NCBI GenBank assembly: GCA_011525385.1
Contig: WTGF01000058.1
Span: forward strand, 1 to 64,000
Length of the DNA stretch: 64,000 bases
DNA from: Chloroflexota bacterium
GTDB lineage: Bacteria; Chloroflexota; Anaerolineae; Aggregatilineales; Phototrophicaceae
Direction of reading: 5' to 3'
Within the stretch, counting starts at the first letter, position 1. Every line of letters starts with the position of its first letter. Below the pieces are notes generated by a model that saw only the letters and a program-made list of their open reading frames with translations, did not search any database and was not told the origin of the DNA. Shown here in pieces: positions 61,281-64,000 of this stretch. The position numbers were made by a program, and so were the translations under genes.

Positions 61281-61437
61281 ATTCACCACAGCCGCTCGGC
61301 GCGTAACCGGCGAAATTGGGCTACCGCGCCCACACAAAATAATAAACCCGCTCGGCTACCGCAGATCGTGGTTTATTAAAGAGAGGCGCAGAGGGCACAG
61401 AGGGGACTGTTTCGGGCGACAAGATTGGTCGCCCCAC
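61281..61437 (+). repeat. About 150-bp dispersed repeat (agccgctcggcg family), copy right of the aminotransferase
   Basis: Direct repeat of 59586-59738. Structure: an inner GGGC-taccgc-GCCC hairpin, then a perfect 8-bp inverted repeat AATAAACC (61341-61348) / GGTTTATT (61370-61377). It ends in a palindromic gggcgac...gtcgcccc part. It lies in the 594-bp gap 60971-61564, where I see no supportable gene; the 175-codon frame at 61135-61662 is mostly repeat sequence. Confidence 0.85.
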
Positions 61438-61564
61438 ATGGTCTGTTTATATTCTGTGGCTTGGCTGGCTTTGCAGGCGTATGACGACGGGCGGTCATTC
61501 GGTGACGTATTCAAGAGGCGGCACGTTGTAAGAATCCGTTTTTTCAATTCACAAGGAGAGAAGC

Positions 61565-62347
61565 GTGGCAGGTTTGCCAAGTTTGGAAAACTGGGATTCG
61601 ACTCGAGACGGCTTGCACCAGGTAGCGCTGGTGCTGAGCGCGATAAAGGTCTGTTGCGTTGAGCCACAGCCAAACAGTTTACAGTACAGCTTGTGCATGA
61701 CGCCCAGCGGATTGACCACAGCGCGCCTTAATATCGGTGGCGAACTGCATTTTGATATCGCGGGTTTGCAATTGCGCTATTCGCGGGGTGGGGGCAAGGA
61801 ATTCCAGATTGATGTTGAGGGCTATGATCAGAAATCCTTGATTGACGACGTTGTGGGCGGTTTCGCGTCACTGGGAATTGAGATCAGTCCGTCGCGGACA
61901 CATATCAGGCAGAAGCAGCGCTTCGAAATCGAGCCGGGCCTGGCAGCGGACTATTTGGCGGTCCTGAATGCGGCTTATGCCGCGTTGGCTCGTTTCCGCG
62001 CGGGACTTGGCGGGTGCTTGAGCCCCCTGGTTCTTTGGGCGCATCATTTTGATCTGGGGTTTCTTTGGTTCCCCCGCGCGAACATGGACGAGCACAAGGA
62101 TCCGCAGTTGGCTTTCGGCTTTGCGCCGCACAGTCCCGGTCTGGAACGACCCTATTTCTATGCTTATGGCTGGTCTGCAAAAGCAGGTTATCTGGAGCTG
62201 CCAGTTTCGGCGCCGGCGAGGGCGGAAAGCGGCAGCTATACCGGCCTCTACGCCGGTTATGACGATCTCGATAGGGGCGATCGATTTGAGAGCCAGGTCG
62301 AGCGGATCTTGCGCGATTATTACTTGCTTGCCAAAGCGAAGCTCTAA
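61565..62347 (+). CDS. DUF5996 family protein
   Basis: A 260-residue soluble protein that fits DUF5996. The opening LPSLENWDSTRDGLHQVALVLSAIKV with NSLQYSLCMTPSGLTTARL follows the family pattern; SPLVLWAHHFDLGFLWFP matches the HxFD block, and QLAFGFAPHSPGLERPYFYAYGW the FGFxxG..PAFYxYxxP block. Function unknown. The start is GTG behind caaggagag. The neighbours are repeats on both sides, so it stands alone. Confidence 0.8.
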   Translation: MAGLPSLENWDSTRDGLHQVALVLSAIKVCCVEPQPNSLQYSLCMTPSGLTTARLNIGGELHFDIAGLQLRYSRGGGKEFQIDVEGYDQKSLIDDVVGGFASLGIEISPSRTHIRQKQRFEIEPGLAADYLAVLNAAYAALARFRAGLGGCLSPLVLWAHHFDLGFLWFPRANMDEHKDPQLAFGFAPHSPGLERPYFYAYGWSAKAGYLELPVSAPARAESGSYTGLYAGYDDLDRGDRFESQVERILRDYYLLAKAKL

Positions 62348-62414
62348 AAGCGGGGCCGGGCTTGCAGAGACTTTCTGGCTCGAGATGCGTAAATTAGGCT
62401 AGGGATGTGCCGGG

Positions 62415-62441
62415 TGGCAATATATCGAAGTCGGTTGAAAT
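62415..62441 (-). repeat. 27-bp dispersed repeat, copy 3
   Basis: Same orientation as 27204-27230, 24 of 27 bases equal (tatcgaagtcggttgaaat part identical). It lies 68 bp past the DUF5996 stop, in the repeat-rich 475-bp gap 62348-62822, which holds no gene. Confidence 0.6.
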
Positions 62442-62498
62442 AGAAAATGACAGCAAGTGTGGTATGTTTCGGTCGACCTGACAGGACGCGTAGGTCGC

Positions 62499-62560
62499 GT
62501 AGACACTGACCGTAGACACTGACCGTAGACACTGATCGTAGACACTGATCGTAGACACAG
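62499..62560 (+). repeat. 13-bp tandem array (gtagacactgacc)
   Basis: Four full 13-bp units and a partial fifth: gtagacactgacc twice, gtagacactgatc twice, then gtagacacag. It is preceded by ggtcgc as in the single-unit copies at 6192 and 26238, and is followed by gcccgccggccgcccctacg, which resembles the element ends at 6258. It looks like slippage expansion inside a dispersed repeat. Confidence 0.85.
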
Positions 62561-62637
62561 CCCGCCGGCCGCCCCTACGGATAGATTTTATTGTGGGTGA
62601 GGGATGTATAGCCGAGATTTGACGCGGGGACGCAAGA

Positions 62638-62660
62638 ATTTCAACCGAAAAGGATACACT
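62638..62660 (+). repeat. 27-bp dispersed repeat, shorter copy 4
   Basis: atttcaaccgaaaaggatacact matches 27-49 (atttcaaccgaaatcgatacact) except at three bases, in the same orientation as copy 1. Confidence 0.5.
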
Positions 62661-62719
62661 TCTGCCGGGTGGATTTGCGGGGACGGTCTATAATGCGCTA
62701 TTGTTTAGGAAGACGGTTC

Positions 62720-62748
62720 TTAACATCGAGGGGCAGTTATCGTATAAT
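62720..62748 (+). promoter_or_regulatory. sigma70 promoter of the 62823 operon
   Basis: -35 TTAACA (62720-62725), a 17-bp spacer and a perfect -10 TATAAT (62743-62748) lie 75 bp before the ATG. Confidence 0.78.
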
Positions 62749-62822
62749 CAGTTCTTGAGCCAGGCGGACGATGTGAAAGGAGCAGGCAGCGGTCGGTCTT
62801 TTGATCGCTGTAGAGGCAAAGT

Positions 62823-63089
62823 ATGAGCGACGAGAATAAAATTCCGAAGGACAATCTAACTGATGATGCCGGGCAAGATGCGCCGGGTGCGTCGTCATCG
62901 GATGACATGGGAGATCGGCTGGAGCGACTGGGTGGGGAACCTGCCCCGGCCATCACGCCAGAGGAATTCGAGCGCCTGCAAAAGGCGGGACAGGTTCACA
63001 TAGATTCGCGCGGGCGCGTCCGGACGGCGCGACGAAGCGGCGCCGAGGCGGGCGTTTCGCTCCGCAAACGCCGCGCCTGGTATGGCTGA
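62823..63089 (+). CDS. Small hypothetical protein cotranscribed with PCMT
   Basis: An 88-residue protein: an acidic, disordered N-terminal half (NLTDDAGQDAPGASSSDD) and a basic C-terminal half (GRVRTARRSGAEAGVSLRKRRAWYG) with ITPEEFERLQKAGQVHIDSRG between. No family recognised. It has a consensus promoter and a gaggcaaagt ribosome region. Its stop overlaps the ATG of the next gene by eight bases (63082-63089), so translation is coupled. Confidence 0.75.
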   Translation: MSDENKIPKDNLTDDAGQDAPGASSSDDMGDRLERLGGEPAPAITPEEFERLQKAGQVHIDSRGRVRTARRSGAEAGVSLRKRRAWYG

Positions 63090-64000
63090 ACCCGAATTCC
63101 GGCAACTGCAAAGCAAGCTTTTGACAGAACTGCGCGGCAGTCAATTGCTTGCTGACCCCGAAATTGACGCCGCGTTTAGTGCAATCCCGCGCCACCTTTT
63201 CTTACCACAGTTCGATCTCACAACCGTTTACCAGGACAAAGCCATCGCTTTGAAGGTGAGTCCTTCGGGCGAAACTTTGAGTTCGTCAAGTCAGCCGACA
63301 ATGATGGCCATCATGTTGCAGCAGTTGCGGCTTGCGCCGGGTATGAACGTATTGGAGATCGGCACTGCTTCCGGATACAACGCCGCCATTTTGAGCCGAA
63401 TCGTCGGCGCCGGCGGCTATACAACCACGTTGGAAATCGACCGCGAACTGGCTGAAGAGGCGCGCAACAATTTGTTGCGAGCGGGCTTTGGCAAGGTGTT
63501 GGTGGTGGATTGCGACGCGGCTGGAGGTTACGAGCCGCGCGCGCAATATGATCGCATATTGGCGACGGCCGGCGTATGGGACGTGCCGGGCAAGTGGCTG
63601 CAGCAACTGCGAGCGGATGGTCGATTGGTAGTCCCGATCTGGCTCGATGGCGTGCAAGTCAGCGCGGCCTTTATTCCGCAGCCGGACGGGACTTATCTGA
63701 GCGTCGACAACCGTCCCTGCGCCTTTGTCTACCTGCAGGGCCTGGCGGCGGGGCCGGATGTTCGCAAGAGAGTTGGGGGCGCCTATTTGGAAGTCATCGC
63801 AGATGACGTCGACAAGATTGATACGGCCGCTTTGCATCTTTTGCTTTCGGAAGATGTAGAAATACAACGATTGGGAAAACACTTGCGGCCAGAAGAGTTC
63901 TGGTATGGCTTGCAGCTTTATCTGATGATGCACGAGCCACCGCGTTACGTATTCGCGGTTTATGCGATTCCGGAAGGCGAAATGGCCTATGGAATGGCGG
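63082..64000 (+). CDS. Protein-L-isoaspartate O-methyltransferase-like protein (partial, runs off the window)
   Basis: The frame opens at ATG 63082 (MAEPEFRQLQSKLLTELRG) and stays open to the window end, giving 306 residues so far. The N-terminal 210 residues are PCMT-like: IPRHLFLPQ, SPSGETLSSSSQPTMMAIML, the SAM motif VLEIGTASGYNAAIL, LEIDRELAEEARNNL and YDRILATAGVWDVPGKWLQQL. PCMT repairs isoaspartyl residues, but many longer relatives methylate peptides. The extra C-terminal region beyond residue 210 exceeds the usual Pcm length (about 210-220) and is unassigned. Its start overlaps the small upstream gene. Confidence 0.85.
   Translation, partial: MAEPEFRQLQSKLLTELRGSQLLADPEIDAAFSAIPRHLFLPQFDLTTVYQDKAIALKVSPSGETLSSSSQPTMMAIMLQQLRLAPGMNVLEIGTASGYNAAILSRIVGAGGYTTTLEIDRELAEEARNNLLRAGFGKVLVVDCDAAGGYEPRAQYDRILATAGVWDVPGKWLQQLRADGRLVVPIWLDGVQVSAAFIPQPDGTYLSVDNRPCAFVYLQGLAAGPDVRKRVGGAYLEVIADDVDKIDTAALHLLLSEDVEIQRLGKHLRPEEFWYGLQLYLMMHEPPRYVFAVYAIPEGEMAYGMA

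Noticed and set aside
61135..61662. 175-codon frame before DUF5996
   Set aside because: Mostly repeat DNA, and it runs into the real DUF5996 start in another frame.
62499..62560. Possible CRISPR array
   Set aside because: The 13-bp units are contiguous with no spacers, so this is a tandem repeat.

Overview
The window looks like a chromosomal segment of a free-living bacterium, most likely a member of the Chloroflexota (Anaerolineae-like). This is an inference from gene content: a Chloroflexota-style K+ channel/TrkA-N protein, translin next to a DUF3467 protein, an EF-G paralogue, a thioredoxin-domain YyaL protein, DUF5996, and an L10-leader-controlled rplJ-rplL pair. It is not based on rRNA, and I found no rRNA, tRNA, CRISPR array, phage or transposase. 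Coding density is high, GC is moderately high, and genes sit in short operons on both strands.

Layout. 1-3.8 kb: a glycine riboswitch with terminator in front of gcvH-gcvPA-gcvPB. 3.9-6.0 kb: an AEC-family permease and a frameshifted K+ channel. 6.4-9.5 kb: a very long gene fusing serine hydroxymethyltransferase to the glycine-cleavage T protein, so the window carries H, P1, P2, T and SHMT but no lpd. 9.7-12.2 kb: tandem paralogous membrane-anchored SGNH proteins. 12.6-17 kb: an EF-G paralogue and ftsH, convergent. 17-26 kb: YyaL-like protein, ERI1-like exonuclease, TPR lytic transglycosylase lipoprotein, glycosyltransferase, mgsA, ECF sigma with putative anti-sigma. 26-31 kb: greA, a 2-hydroxyacid dehydrogenase, a sensor ATPase, a YfbU protein and rplJ-rplL. 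31-38 kb: Memo-like protein, translin/DUF3467, YciI, Nudix, rsmG, a secreted protein, an isocitrate/isopropylmalate-type dehydrogenase, MarR. 38-44 kb: S9 peptidase, GNAT, def and an OmpR/histidine-kinase pair. 44-47.7 kb: an Fbp-type ferric-iron ABC transporter with a palindromic operator candidate. 48-50.8 kb: an E2-JAB-E1 ubiquitin-like conjugation operon. 51-64 kb: hydrolase, acetyltransferase, MBL, mug, dut, SDR, ssb, gatB, aminotransferase, DUF5996 and a truncated PCMT.

The strongest candidate for an under-described system is the 48054-50797 operon. It encodes a UBC-fold E2 with an intact catalytic Cys, a JAB protein whose JAMM motif has Gln in place of the second His and whose C-terminal half looks like a dead UBC/RWD domain, and a ThiF/E1 protein. 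No ubiquitin-like gene is visible nearby.

Intergenic DNA is rich in dispersed repeats. One roughly 95-150 bp family (core agccgctcggcgcgtaa) has about six copies, several starting exactly at a gene's stop codon. Its inner stem appears to be kept by compensatory changes. Two near-identical copies flank the aminotransferase gene, and one forms the 3' end of mug.
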